Shown piece by piece: positions 8,208 to 16,859 of a stretch of 64,000 bases of DNA; the first letter of the stretch is position 1, and the number at the start of each line of letters is the position of its first letter. The position numbers and the translations under genes are program-made. The stretch covers positions 1,302,001-1,366,000 of the forward strand of contig NZ_CP107799.1 of NCBI RefSeq assembly GCF_041431135.1. Reading direction: 5' to 3'. The notes beneath the pieces were generated by a model, which ran no database searches, was not told the DNA's origin, and worked only from the letters and a program-made list of their open reading frames with translations. Source of the DNA: Streptomyces sp. NBC_00554. GTDB taxonomy: Bacteria > Actinomycetota > Actinomycetes > Streptomycetales > Streptomycetaceae.

Positions 8208-8938
8208 TGGGCGGTTCCTCCCTGGGAGGGGGCGGCCGCCATGATCGGCGCCGGTGGTTCGGCCAGGACGCGGCGCATGTCCCGTACCGCCTGCCAGGTA
8301 CCGCGCCAGGTGCCGGTGACCTTGGAGGCACCGGTACGGGGCAGGTACGGCACGTCGTGCTCGGCGACACGCCAGCCCGCGTCGGCGGCGCGGACGACCA
8401 TCTGGAGCGGGTAGCCGCTGCGGCGGTCCGTGAGGCCGAGGGCGAGCAACGGTTCGCGGCGGGCCGCACGGAGCGGCCCGAGATCGTGCAGGCGCAGTCC
8501 CGTGCGGCGGCGCATCATCCGGGCCAGGGCGAGGTTGCCCGCCCGGGCATGCACGGGCCAGGCGCTCCGGCTCTGCGGTCGGCGCCGCCCGAGCACGAGG
8601 TCCGCCTCCCCGTCCCGCACCTCGCGTACGAAGGGGACGAGCAGCGACGGGTCGAGCGAGGCGTCGCAGTCGCAGAAGCACACGAAGTCCGCGGTGGCGG
8701 CGGTCAGCCCGGCGTGGCAGGCGGCGCCGAACCCGCGCCGCGCCTCGCGAACGACGGTCGCGCCGAGGCCGCGGGCCAGTTCCGCCGAGCCGTCCGTGGA
8801 CCCGTTGTCCACGACCAGTGCGCGCCAGCCCGGGGGGATGCGGGCGAGTACCCAGGGCAGGGCCTCGGCCTCGTTCAGACAGGGGAGGACCACGTCGACC
8901 TGCGGGTCCGTTACGGGAAGGGCGCGATTTGCAGTCAC
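8204..8938 (-). CDS. Family 2 glycosyltransferase
   Basis: A 244-aa GT-A enzyme. It opens with VDVVLPCLNEAEALPWVL, then ALVVDNGSTDGSAEL, and FCDCDASLD supplies the acidic nucleotide-sugar/metal site. The C-terminal RSGYPLQMVVRAADAG and the basic RTGASKVTGTWRGT block match polyprenyl-phosphate glycosyltransferases (dolichol-phosphate mannose synthase type). No membrane domain is fused. GTG 8938 has AAGGTG 9 bases upstream; further upstream starts would add a low-complexity extension. First gene of a three-gene minus operon, divergent from the two-component system. Confidence 0.85.
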   Translation of the reverse strand: MTANRALPVTDPQVDVVLPCLNEAEALPWVLARIPPGWRALVVDNGSTDGSAELARGLGATVVREARRGFGAACHAGLTAATADFVCFCDCDASLDPSLLVPFVREVRDGEADLVLGRRRPQSRSAWPVHARAGNLALARMMRRRTGLRLHDLGPLRAARREPLLALGLTDRRSGYPLQMVVRAADAGWRVAEHDVPYLPRTGASKVTGTWRGTWQAVRDMRRVLAEPPAPIMAAAPSQGGTAQ

Positions 8939-9050
8939 GGCTTTCACCTTACGAACGCGAAAGGAACATATCGGGCTTGACCTCCTTACGAAACACGGAC
9001 GTCGACCCGCGCCGGCGGCACGGGGGCAGGGCCGGTGGGAGGCTGGAGGC

Positions 9051-9824
9051 ATGCAGCAGCCGTACGAACCCCCAGGTGCCGGGCGTGCTCCGAACGGCCA
9101 CGGGGACACGACCCCGGGCGGGTCCGGGGCCACGACGCGCGTTCTCGTCGTCGACGACGATCCGACCGTCGCCGAGGTCGTCTCCGGCTACCTCGACCGC
9201 GCGGGATACGCCGTGGACCGGGCCGCGGACGGGCCTGCCGCGCTCGCCCGGGCCGCCGCGCACTGGCCGGACATGGTGGTCCTCGACCTGATGCTGCCGG
9301 GGATGGACGGTCTCGAGGTGTGCCGGCGGTTGCGGGCGCGCGGTCCCGTGCCCGTCATCATGCTCACCGCCCGCGGTGACGAGGACGACCGGATCCTCGG
9401 CCTGGAGGTCGGCGCCGACGACTACGTCACGAAACCGTTCAGCCCCCGGGAACTGGTGCTCCGGGTCGAGTCGGTCCTGCGCCGCACACGGCCCGCCGCC
9501 GACGCCCGCCCCCTCCACGCGGCCGGTCTCACCGTCGACCCCGCCGCCCGCCGCGCCACCAAGAACGGTACGGAACTCGCCCTCACCATCCGCGAGTTCG
9601 ACCTCCTCGCCTTCTTCCTCCGCCATCCCGGCCGCGCCTGCAGCCGGGAGGACCTGATGCGCGAGGTCTGGGGCTGGGACTTCGGGGACCTGTCGACGGT
9701 CACGGTCCACGTACGCCGGCTACGGGGGAAGGTCGAGGACGACCCGGCGCGACCGCGGCTGATCCAGACCGTGTGGGGCGTCGGCTACCGCTTCGACGCC
9801 ACGCCCCGCGAAGAGGCGGTCTGA
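9051..9824 (+). CDS. OmpR-family response regulator
   Basis: A 257-aa regulator with a receiver domain (acidic pocket at D35-D37, phospho-acceptor Asp79 in VVLDLMLPGMDG, Lys128 in VTKPFSPREL) and a C-terminal winged helix ending IQTVWGVGYRF. About 28 N-terminal residues are a Pro/Gly-rich extension. A clean GGAGG lies 1-2 bases before the GC preceding ATG 9051. It pairs with the histidine kinase downstream and probably controls the divergent glycosyltransferase operon and the adjacent epimerase. Confidence 0.92.
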   Translation: MQQPYEPPGAGRAPNGHGDTTPGGSGATTRVLVVDDDPTVAEVVSGYLDRAGYAVDRAADGPAALARAAAHWPDMVVLDLMLPGMDGLEVCRRLRARGPVPVIMLTARGDEDDRILGLEVGADDYVTKPFSPRELVLRVESVLRRTRPAADARPLHAAGLTVDPAARRATKNGTELALTIREFDLLAFFLRHPGRACSREDLMREVWGWDFGDLSTVTVHVRRLRGKVEDDPARPRLIQTVWGVGYRFDATPREEAV

Positions 9825-9826
9825 CG

Positions 9827-9862
9827 ATGCCCAATGCCACGCATCCCGGGGAAGCGACCTGA
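9827..9862 (+). CDS. Repeat-derived mini-ORF of 11 codons
   Basis: Starts 2 bases after the response-regulator stop, encodes MPNATHPGEAT and ends in TGA followed 2 bases later by another ATG. It is a degenerate copy of the regulator's C-terminus. It may act as a coupling relay; no function is claimed. Confidence 0.3.
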   Translation: MPNATHPGEAT

Positions 9863-9864
9863 CC

Positions 9865-9939
9865 ATGCTCGACACGACACCACGCGAAGAGATGGTCCTG
9901 ACCATGCTCGACACCACACCCCGCCGAGAGATGGTCTGA
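9865..9939 (+). CDS. Repeat-derived mini-ORF of 24 codons
   Basis: Encodes two fused repeat copies (MLDTTPREEMV, then TMLDTTPRREMV). A one-base length difference between copies removes the internal stop. Its TGA lies 2 bases before the kinase ATG at 9942. It could provide termination-reinitiation for the kinase, which lacks a strong Shine-Dalgarno sequence of its own. Confidence 0.35.
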   Translation: MLDTTPREEMVLTMLDTTPRREMV

Positions 9940-9941
9940 CC

Positions 9942-11054
9942 ATGCGCGACATGCTGTTCATCGCCCTCTACGCCTTCCTCGGCGCCGCCGCGGCCGGGCT
10001 GCTCGGGGCGGGTGCGCTCTGGCTGATCCGGCGGCGGTCGCTGACCGCGTCCCTCGCCGTCGTCGCCGCCGTGGCCGTCACCGCGATGCTCGCCGGGACG
10101 CTGGCCGTGGCCTGGGCGATGTTCCTGTCCTCGCACGACCTGAGCGTCGTGACCACGGTCGTCGCGATGGCGGCCGTCGTTTCCCTGGCGACCGCCCTCC
10201 TCCTCGGCCGCTGGGTCGTCGGCCGCAGCCGGGCACTCACTCTCGCCGCCCGCTCCTTCGGCGACGACGGTGACTTCGCGGCCCCCGACGGCCCGGCGAT
10301 CGCCGAACTCACCGCGCTGAGCCGGGAGTTGGCGGCCACCAGCGCCAAGCTCGCCGAGTCCCGCGACCGCGAGCGCGCCCTGGAGACCTCGCGCCGCGAA
10401 CTCGTCGCGTGGATCTCGCACGACCTGCGCACCCCGCTCGCCGGACTGCGGGCGATGTCGGAGGCTCTGGAGGACGGCGTCGCGGCCGACCCGGACCGCT
10501 ATCTCCGCCAGATGCGCACCGAGGTCGAGCGCCTCAACGACATGGTCGGCGACCTGTTCGAGCTGTCCCGCATACACGCCGGGACGCTCGCCCTCTCCCC
10601 CTCCCGGATCTCGCTGTACGACCTGGTCGGCGACGCCCTCGCGGGAGCGGACCCGCTCGCGCGGGAGTACGGAGTACGGCTGGTCGGCGACCGGATCGAG
10701 CCGGTGCCCGTCGAGGTTGACGGCAAGGAGATGAGCCGCGTCCTGGGCAATCTGCTGGTCAACGCGATCCGGCGGACACCGGCCGACGGCACGGTCGCGA
10801 TCGCGGCAGAGCGGTCGGACGAGGGTGTCGTACTGTCCGTCACCGACGGCTGCGGGGGCATCCCCGAGGAGGACCTCCCGCGCGTCTTCGACACGGGCTG
10901 GCGGGGCACCCACGCGCGGACTCCTCCCGCGGGAGCCGGGCTCGGCCTCGCGATCGTCCGTGGCATCGTGGAGGCCCACCGGGGCCAGGCCGCCGTACAC
11001 AACGTGCCCGGCGGCTGCCGATTCGAGGTCACGCTTCCCACAGCCGAGGCGTGA
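9942..11054 (+). CDS. Sensor histidine kinase
   Basis: A 370-aa membrane kinase. Two to three membrane segments lie at about residues 5-30, 38-62 and 70-92, with almost no extracytoplasmic domain between them, so sensing is probably intramembrane. The H-box WISHDLRTPLAG places the phospho-His at about residue 160. The N-box is NLLVNAIRRTPADG, and the G-boxes are GGIPEEDLPRVFD and GAGLGLAIVRGI. A longer start at 9834 would run through repeat sequence and is rejected. Partner of the upstream response regulator. Confidence 0.9.
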   Translation: MRDMLFIALYAFLGAAAAGLLGAGALWLIRRRSLTASLAVVAAVAVTAMLAGTLAVAWAMFLSSHDLSVVTTVVAMAAVVSLATALLLGRWVVGRSRALTLAARSFGDDGDFAAPDGPAIAELTALSRELAATSAKLAESRDRERALETSRRELVAWISHDLRTPLAGLRAMSEALEDGVAADPDRYLRQMRTEVERLNDMVGDLFELSRIHAGTLALSPSRISLYDLVGDALAGADPLAREYGVRLVGDRIEPVPVEVDGKEMSRVLGNLLVNAIRRTPADGTVAIAAERSDEGVVLSVTDGCGGIPEEDLPRVFDTGWRGTHARTPPAGAGLGLAIVRGIVEAHRGQAAVHNVPGGCRFEVTLPTAEA

Positions 11055-11075
11055 GCGGAGGCACCCTACGGGGCG

Positions 11076-12071
11076 CTACTCCCCGCGCAGCTTCGCCGTC
11101 GCGAACTCCCGCATCCCCTCAACGAACCCGACCTCGGCCTTCCAGCCCAGCTCGGCACGCAGCCGGGACGAGTCCGCTGTGATGTGGCGTACGTCGCCGA
11201 GCCGGTACTCCCCGGTCACGACCGGCTCGGGTCCCCCGTACGCGGAGGCCAACGCGCACGCCATCTCGCCGACCGTGTGCGGCTGCCCGCTCCCGGTGTT
11301 GTACATGGTCAACGCTCCCTCCGGGGGCTCGGCCTCCAGCGCCGCCACGTTGGCCGCCGCCACATCCCGTACGTGCACGAAGTCCCGTCGCTGGCCGCCG
11401 TCCTCGAAGACACGCGGGGCCTCTCCACGGGCGAGTGCGGACCGGAAGAAGGAGGCGACACCGGCGTACGGGGTGTCGCGCGGCATCCCGGGCCCGTACA
11501 CGTTGTGGTAGCGCAGCGACACCGCCGAACCGCCCGTGGACCGCGCCCACGCCGCCGACAGATGCTCCTGGGCGAGCTTGGTCGTCGCGTACACGTTCCG
11601 CGGGTCGACCGGAGCGTCCTCACCGACAAGGCCGGGCGTCAACTCCCGCCCGCACTCCGGGCACATGGGCTCGAAGCCGCCGCCCTCCAGGTCCCGCACG
11701 CTCCGGGGCCCGGGCCGCACCACCCCGTGCCGGTCGCAGCGGTACGAACCCTCCCCGTACACGACCATCGACCCCGCGAGCACCAGCCGCCGCACCCCTG
11801 CCTCGGCCATCGCGGCAAGCAGGACCGCCGTACCGAGGTCGTTGTGGGACACGTACTCGGGCGCGTCGCCGAACCTCGTCCCCAGCCCCACCATCGCCGC
11901 CTGGTGGCACACGGCGTCGACGCCCGGCAGTGCGGACGCGACCGCGCCGGCACTGCGCACGTCCGAGCCGTGGCGCAGGTCGAACCCGACGGTCTCGTGC
12001 CCTCTCGCGGTCAGCGCCTCGACGACATGGGACCCGATGAACCCGGCTGCGCCGGTGACCAGTACTCGCAT
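11076..12071 (-). CDS. NAD-dependent sugar-nucleotide epimerase/dehydratase with Cys/His insertion
   Basis: A 331-aa extended SDR. The Rossmann motif is TGAAGFIG and the catalytic pair is Tyr161/Lys165 in YATTK. Between strands there is an unusual insertion, about residues 108-150, holding Cys112, His115, Cys137 and Cys140 (CDRHG and MCPECG), spaced like a small zinc ribbon. Such insertions are not part of the classical GalE/RmlB fold. It is convergent with the histidine kinase and is probably the sugar-nucleotide supplier of this envelope-glycosylation locus. Confidence 0.85.
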   Translation of the reverse strand: MRVLVTGAAGFIGSHVVEALTARGHETVGFDLRHGSDVRSAGAVASALPGVDAVCHQAAMVGLGTRFGDAPEYVSHNDLGTAVLLAAMAEAGVRRLVLAGSMVVYGEGSYRCDRHGVVRPGPRSVRDLEGGGFEPMCPECGRELTPGLVGEDAPVDPRNVYATTKLAQEHLSAAWARSTGGSAVSLRYHNVYGPGMPRDTPYAGVASFFRSALARGEAPRVFEDGGQRRDFVHVRDVAAANVAALEAEPPEGALTMYNTGSGQPHTVGEMACALASAYGGPEPVVTGEYRLGDVRHITADSSRLRAELGWKAEVGFVEGMREFATAKLRGE

Positions 12072-12159
12072 GTACGGAACGCTAGGACCGCGAAGGCGCC
12101 GTGCGGCAGCACCGCGCCTGTCACGTCACCGGTCCGTAAGACCTCGGCGGACGCGGGGC

Positions 12160-12957
12160 TCAGCTCTCGACCGGGGCGAGGACCACGAAATCCGCGTTCG
12201 ACGGGTCGATGCAGACGGCCAGCCGGCCTACACCCTCCATGTCCGCGGGCCCCATCTGCACGCTGCCGCCCTTCTCGGTGACCGTGGCGACCGCGGCGTC
12301 GCAGTCGGCGACGGCGAAGACCGGGTGCCAGTACGGTCGTCCGTTCGCCAGGGCGAGGGCGTCCGCCGGGACCTCCATGAGGCCTCCGTGCATACGCTCT
12401 TCGGGAAGTCCGGCGGGAGTGACCAGGGAGTATGTGCCGCCGTCGCCCGGCAGCGGCATGTCGCTGAACTGCCAGCCGAGGACTCCGCCGTAGAACTCCT
12501 TCGCGGCCGCGGCGTCCGTCGTGTACAGCTCTGTCCAGGACAGTGATCCCGGCTCGTCGACCAGCTCGACGCCCTTGTTCTTCCCCGGCTGCCAGACGGC
12601 GAACTGGCCGCCCGACGGGTCGGTGTACTGCGCCATCCAGCCCCAGCCGTCGAGGTCCCTCGGCGCCACCCGGACCGTGCCGCCCGCGCGCTCCACGGCC
12701 TTCGTCGTGGCGTCCGCGTCGGCGACGCTGTAGTAGATCATCCAGGCCGGGCGGGCGCCTTCCTCGGTGAGCTTGCCGAGTCCGGCGACGATCTTGCCGT
12801 CCTTCCGGAACATCCCGCCCTCCATGTCCTCGCTCTCTCCCATGGGCTCGTAGTCCCAGCCGAGCACCGCGCCGTAGAAGGCCGCGGCTGCCGGAACATC
12901 GGGTGCGCCGAGGTCGAGCCAACAGGGGGAGCCGGGCACGAAATCAGTGGTGATCAC
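12160..12957 (-). CDS. Two-domain VOC (glyoxalase/bleomycin-resistance fold) protein
   Basis: A 265-aa protein made of two VOC repeats: SPCWLDLGAPDVPAAAAFYG at residue about 10, and GSLSWTELYTTDAAAAKEFY near 145. Each has the WxDL or WxEL strand and the AAxxFYxxVLGW helix. The family includes dioxygenases, isomerases and drug-binding proteins. Streptomyces genomes carry many such two-domain copies of unknown function. Stands alone, with its own upstream region of about 670 bases. Confidence 0.8.
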   Translation of the reverse strand: MITTDFVPGSPCWLDLGAPDVPAAAAFYGAVLGWDYEPMGESEDMEGGMFRKDGKIVAGLGKLTEEGARPAWMIYYSVADADATTKAVERAGGTVRVAPRDLDGWGWMAQYTDPSGGQFAVWQPGKNKGVELVDEPGSLSWTELYTTDAAAAKEFYGGVLGWQFSDMPLPGDGGTYSLVTPAGLPEERMHGGLMEVPADALALANGRPYWHPVFAVADCDAAVATVTEKGGSVQMGPADMEGVGRLAVCIDPSNADFVVLAPVES

Positions 12958-13630
12958 AGCGATTTCCCTTCGCAGTTCCTGTGTGACCCCAGACTGGCAC
13001 CCGGCACTGACAATCGCCCCTCGGACCGCGCGACGGTGGGCCTCAGGGGTGGTGGTTGTTCATCCGGGCGAGTGCCGCGTCCGCCGTTCGGGCAGCGGCG
13101 AGCCCAACGGTCACCGGATCGGTGACCGTCGGTGGATCCCGCCCGCTTCTACGCCGGGACTCCGCTGCCACGATCCTCGGCGGCCTGCGCCCCCGCACCG
13201 TGCCGGCCAACGGCGAGTCGCAGTCCGGGTCCGGGCGGAGGCGGACGACCGGCGGGGTCGGGACATCCGCTTGGAGTGCCTGCGACAGCGGGGCGCGCCC
13301 ATCAGCACCGGCCAGGCCCACCACGCCTGGACACCGCCCAGTTCGCGCTGAACGCTGGGTGACCACCGGCATCCCTCCGGCCAGGGCGCCCCCGCTTCCA
13401 GGTGGACATCTCCGGGTCCGCACAGAGCGTCGCCACGGGATTCCGCCGCCCGGCCGACGCGTCTGAATTGGTCAGAGCCACCGCCCAATCAGGCATCGGC
13501 GGCTGCCCTCGTACATTCCGTGCGGTTGTTCGACAGTGGTCGACTTCGGCACGGCATGACGTCCTTCCAGAGCAGGGCAAAACGGCATACGGGTTGAAGG
13601 AGTGTGGAATAGCCGATCATCCTTGGCGCC
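12958..13630. other. Intergenic stretch without a supported gene
   Basis: About 670 bases between the divergent VOC and exonuclease genes. Open frames exist on both strands, but none has a family signature, a Shine-Dalgarno sequence or a convincing start. The stretch must hold both promoters. It could contain decayed coding sequence; I could not identify any. Confidence 0.5.
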
Positions 13631-15547
13631 ATGAGTCTCGTCTCCGCCTCCTTCGACGTGCCCACCACGGGCGACTACGCCTACGACTGGGCCCTGGTCG
13701 ACGTGGAGACCTCCGGACTCATGGCCAGGCGGGACCGGGTGCTGTCCGTCGCGGTGGTGACGATCGGTCCGGACGGCGAGCAGACCGGAGAGTTCTCCAC
13801 GCTGCTCAACCCCGGCTGCGACCCGGGACCCGTGCACGTGCACGGGCTGACCGTCGAGCGACTGCGGGGCGCGCCGACCTTCGACCAGGTCGCGGGGCGC
13901 ATCGGCGCGATGCTCCAGGACCGGATCCTGGTCGCCCACAACGCCCAGTTCGACTACGACTTCCTGGCCCACGAGTTCTCCCGTGCGCGGATGTGGCTGC
14001 CGGTGTCGCAGCGGCTGTGCACGCTGGCCCTCAACCGTCAGGTGGATCCGCCGACGGACGACATGAAGCTGGGCACCCTCGCCGCTCATTACGGCGTACC
14101 GCAGGTGCGGGCGCATGACGCACTGGACGACACCCGGGTGCTGGCGGGCATCCTGCGGGCATCTCTGCGCGAGGCGGCACGGCTCGATCTGCCGTTGCCG
14201 CTGGTGACCTGCCCGCCTCGGGCGGAATCCCAGTTCACGCCGCAGCCGCCCAAGACGCCCTGCGCGTACCGGAACCCGGGACGGCTGATGCCCGGCGGGC
14301 CGCTCCAGCAGGGGATGAAGATCGCGATAACAGGTGAGACCGCCCACGCCCGGGCGGAGCTGGTCGGGCGGGCGGTTGCCGCCGGACTGAACATGATGAC
14401 GACCGTCAGCCGGCACACCAGCGCTCTGGTCACCAACGAGCCGACGTCCGATTCGGCGAAGGCCCGACGCGCGATCGCCGAAGGCGTACCGGTCATCGAT
14501 GAGCACACCTTCCTGCAGTTGCTGACCGACGTACGGACCGGGACAGCTCATGAGGCGACGACTACCACTGCCGCCCTGATCGCACCCGTGGCGGAGCCGG
14601 CAACCGCACAAGTCTCGGCCGAGGAACCCGTATCCACCACAGGCTCTGCCACACCCGTCCCTGCGGTACCTGTCCTCCCGGCGCTCCCCCTCGGCGTATC
14701 CGTTCCCGCTCCGCGCCTACCTGAGAACCCGGCCGGCACCTCGGACGGGCCGCTGACGGGCAGTCGGGTACTGGTGCTCGGCGGCGCCCATGCCGATGCC
14801 TCCGCAGCCCGTACCCGTGTCGTCGAGTTGGGCGGGTCCGCAGCGGTCAACCTGTCGGCCAGCGTCACCGACGTCGTCCTTCTTGCCGACGGCGCGAAGG
14901 ACCGTCGGATGCTGCGCATCACCGCTCTTGAACTCCCCGTGCATGACGAAGATTGGCTCACCGCACCGGCAGTAGCCGACCAAGACACCGCGGCTGCCCG
15001 CCCGCAGGACCCACAGGTAATGCCCAGGGGCGACGTCATCGACCTGCCCGTCCCGAACGGCACACCCGCGCTCAAGTGGTACGTCACCGCCGGCTGGGCT
15101 CCACAGGCCGACTGCGAGATCGACGTCGTCGCCTTCATCCTCGACGAGGACGAACAGGTCACCTTCGACGAGGACTTCATCTTCTACGGCGCCCCGGAAA
15201 GCCCCGCCGGCACCGTGCGACTCCTCACCGGCGGTCCCGCCGAACAGACCATCGCCCTCGACCTGGCATCCCTTCCGCCCGCAACCCGAAAGGTCGTCAT
15301 CGCCGCGGCCATCGACGGCGCCACCACCTTCGGGACCGTCGGCGCGATCCAGATCGGTGCGGCGCCCGGCAGCAGCGGGGCACCACTCGCCCGGGCCACC
15401 CTGGACGCCGCAACGACCGAACGCACCATGTTGCTTGCGGAGATCTACCGCAGGGGTCCGGTCTGGCGCCTGCGCGCTGTCGGCCAGGGCTATGACCATG
15501 GGCTCGATGTCCTGGCGCGCGGATACGGGGTCGACATCACTGACTGA
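13631..15547 (+). CDS. DEDDh exonuclease - BRCT - TerD fusion protein
   Basis: A 638-aa multidomain protein. Residues about 15-180 are a DnaQ-like DEDDh 3'-5' exonuclease: ALVDVETSGL (Asp/Glu), AHNAQFDYDFL (Asp), AHDALDDTRVL (His/Asp). About 225-300 is a BRCT domain (GMKIAITGET to VIDEHTFLQLL). A Pro/Val/Ala linker is followed by a second, weaker BRCT-like block near 380-440. The C-terminal 180 residues are a TerD domain with acidic loops (DEDEQVTFDEDFIFYG) of the type that binds calcium. Nuclease plus TerD suggests a stress or DNA-damage role linked to tellurite-type TerD systems, but here no other ter gene is adjacent. Confidence 0.88.
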   Translation: MSLVSASFDVPTTGDYAYDWALVDVETSGLMARRDRVLSVAVVTIGPDGEQTGEFSTLLNPGCDPGPVHVHGLTVERLRGAPTFDQVAGRIGAMLQDRILVAHNAQFDYDFLAHEFSRARMWLPVSQRLCTLALNRQVDPPTDDMKLGTLAAHYGVPQVRAHDALDDTRVLAGILRASLREAARLDLPLPLVTCPPRAESQFTPQPPKTPCAYRNPGRLMPGGPLQQGMKIAITGETAHARAELVGRAVAAGLNMMTTVSRHTSALVTNEPTSDSAKARRAIAEGVPVIDEHTFLQLLTDVRTGTAHEATTTTAALIAPVAEPATAQVSAEEPVSTTGSATPVPAVPVLPALPLGVSVPAPRLPENPAGTSDGPLTGSRVLVLGGAHADASAARTRVVELGGSAAVNLSASVTDVVLLADGAKDRRMLRITALELPVHDEDWLTAPAVADQDTAAARPQDPQVMPRGDVIDLPVPNGTPALKWYVTAGWAPQADCEIDVVAFILDEDEQVTFDEDFIFYGAPESPAGTVRLLTGGPAEQTIALDLASLPPATRKVVIAAAIDGATTFGTVGAIQIGAAPGSSGAPLARATLDAATTERTMLLAEIYRRGPVWRLRAVGQGYDHGLDVLARGYGVDITD

Positions 15548-15582
15548 ACGCACTCCACGCCGGGCATGGGCGGGTGCTGTGC

Positions 15583-16545
15583 TCAGTGCCGTCCCGCGCG
15601 GTTCAGGGCGTCCTCCGCCTGTGTGGCCAGGGTGCCGACGAGGTCGGCTGCGGGTGGCTGGTCGGTGATGAGGTCGACCGCCTCACCCGCCCAGACCGGT
15701 AGCGGCGGCAAGTCGCCCCGGGCGACGCCGTCCTGATACTCCGTCTGGGCCCGGGCGTCCGCGGCGAGTTCCGCCTCCCGGCCCCGCCATTGGTCGAGGT
15801 AGCGATGGCCCAGCGTGCGGGCGGTGTACCGGGCGGGCCACCGGGAGCCGCGGGCGATGTCGAGCACGCGGTTGCGCTCGGTGTCCTGCCCGTGCCCCTC
15901 GACGATTGCGGTGACTGTCGAGGGGTGGACCAGGGCTTCGGCGGTGGCCTGGAAGCGGGTGCCGATGAGCGCCCCCGCGGCCCCGAGGACCAGGACGGCC
16001 GCCAGGCCGCGGCCGTCGGCGATCCCGCCGGCCGCCAGCACCGGCACCGGTGCTGCCAGATCCACCACCACCGGCACGAACGGCAAGGTGGACCGCCCGT
16101 GCCGGGCCCCGTGCCCACCGCTCTCGGTGCCCTGCGCCACGATGACGTCAGCGCCCAGGTCCACGGCCTGTCTTGCCTCTTCCAGGTCGGTGACCTGAAT
16201 GATGAGTGCCGCGCCGGTCCGGCGGACGCGTTCGGTGTACGCGCTGGGGTCGCCGAAGGAGAACATCACCGCCCTGGGCCGGTGTTCGAGTGCCCGCTCG
16301 ACCGCGCGCGTGTCGATCTGCCAGGTCAGAAAGCCGATGCCCCACGGCTTGTCGGTGCCCTGCTCGACGAGCGGCACTTCGCGGGCCAGCCAGTCCGGAT
16401 CCCCGTTCCCCGAGCCCAGCAACCCGAGCCCGCCGCCCCGCGAGACGGCTGCCGTCAGCGCACCACCGGCAGACCCGCCCATCGGTGCCAGCGCGATCGG
16501 ATGCCGCACCCCGAACAGTTCCGTGAACGCCGTCGACAACGCCAT
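15583..16545 (-). CDS. Nitronate monooxygenase / 2-nitropropane dioxygenase family
   Basis: A 320-aa FMN TIM-barrel enzyme. Family signatures are IALAPMGGSAGG at the N-terminus, AQGTESGGHGARHGRS (FMN phosphate and catalytic region), VLAAGGIADGRGLAAVLVLGA and GTRFQATAEA. The class oxidises nitronates such as propionate-3-nitronate; related members are enoyl reductases, so the substrate is uncertain. ATG 16545 gives a standard N-terminus; an in-frame ATG at 16599 would add 18 unlikely residues. Convergent with the exonuclease fusion gene. Confidence 0.88.
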   Translation of the reverse strand: MALSTAFTELFGVRHPIALAPMGGSAGGALTAAVSRGGGLGLLGSGNGDPDWLAREVPLVEQGTDKPWGIGFLTWQIDTRAVERALEHRPRAVMFSFGDPSAYTERVRRTGAALIIQVTDLEEARQAVDLGADVIVAQGTESGGHGARHGRSTLPFVPVVVDLAAPVPVLAAGGIADGRGLAAVLVLGAAGALIGTRFQATAEALVHPSTVTAIVEGHGQDTERNRVLDIARGSRWPARYTARTLGHRYLDQWRGREAELAADARAQTEYQDGVARGDLPPLPVWAGEAVDLITDQPPAADLVGTLATQAEDALNRAGRH

Positions 16546-16615
16546 GCCCACATCATCGCGCATCGCACTCGTCGGCACCCAAGGCTGAGAGAAATACATC
16601 CTAGGCGTTTTCTCA

Positions 16616-16665
16616 CACTCGGAGACACTCGGAGACGCTCGGATTCATTCGGAAACATTCCGATC
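16616..16665. repeat. Five-unit 10-bp periodic array
   Basis: Five consecutive 10-mers: CACTCGGAGA twice, then CGCTCGGATT, CATTCGGAAA and CATTCCGATC. The exact 10-bp period equals one helical turn. The array sits about 70 bases upstream of the nitronate monooxygenase gene, so it could be a cooperative operator. A slippage-derived microsatellite is the alternative. The rest of 16546-16859 holds no gene. Confidence 0.6.
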
Positions 16666-16859
16666 GCACCAAATGGAGAGTCGTGCATCCGGCTGCGCGC
16701 GGAAATTTTATGAACACCTCTCACATTCACCTGAGGAACCCTCATGAATGAGGCAGAGAAAGCGCCTTCGGAATTTATCCGTCTGGACCTTCACCAAGGT
16801 CCGGTCCGGTGAGCTCAAGCTTTCGGCCCCGGCCGCCAAGGGCGAAGTCACGGCCCGGG

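Larger units (their letters stand above)
9795..9941 (+). repeat. Four-copy degenerate 38-39 bp repeat at the regulator/kinase junction
   Basis: The last codons of the response regulator plus its stop and the following start (encoding DATPREEAV, stop, ATG) recur with steps of 38, 38 and 39 bases, at about 9795, 9833, 9871 and 9910. Each copy carries TGAC-ATG, i.e. a stop followed two bases later by a start. This is the same architecture as the methyltransferase junction 2 kb away but with an unrelated sequence. The repeats separate the kinase start from the regulator stop by about 117 bases. Confidence 0.8.

Noticed and set aside
8430..9050. Long N-terminal extension in frame with the response regulator
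   Set aside because: It runs antisense through the GT2 gene and lacks any domain; the GGAGG before ATG 9051 defines the start.
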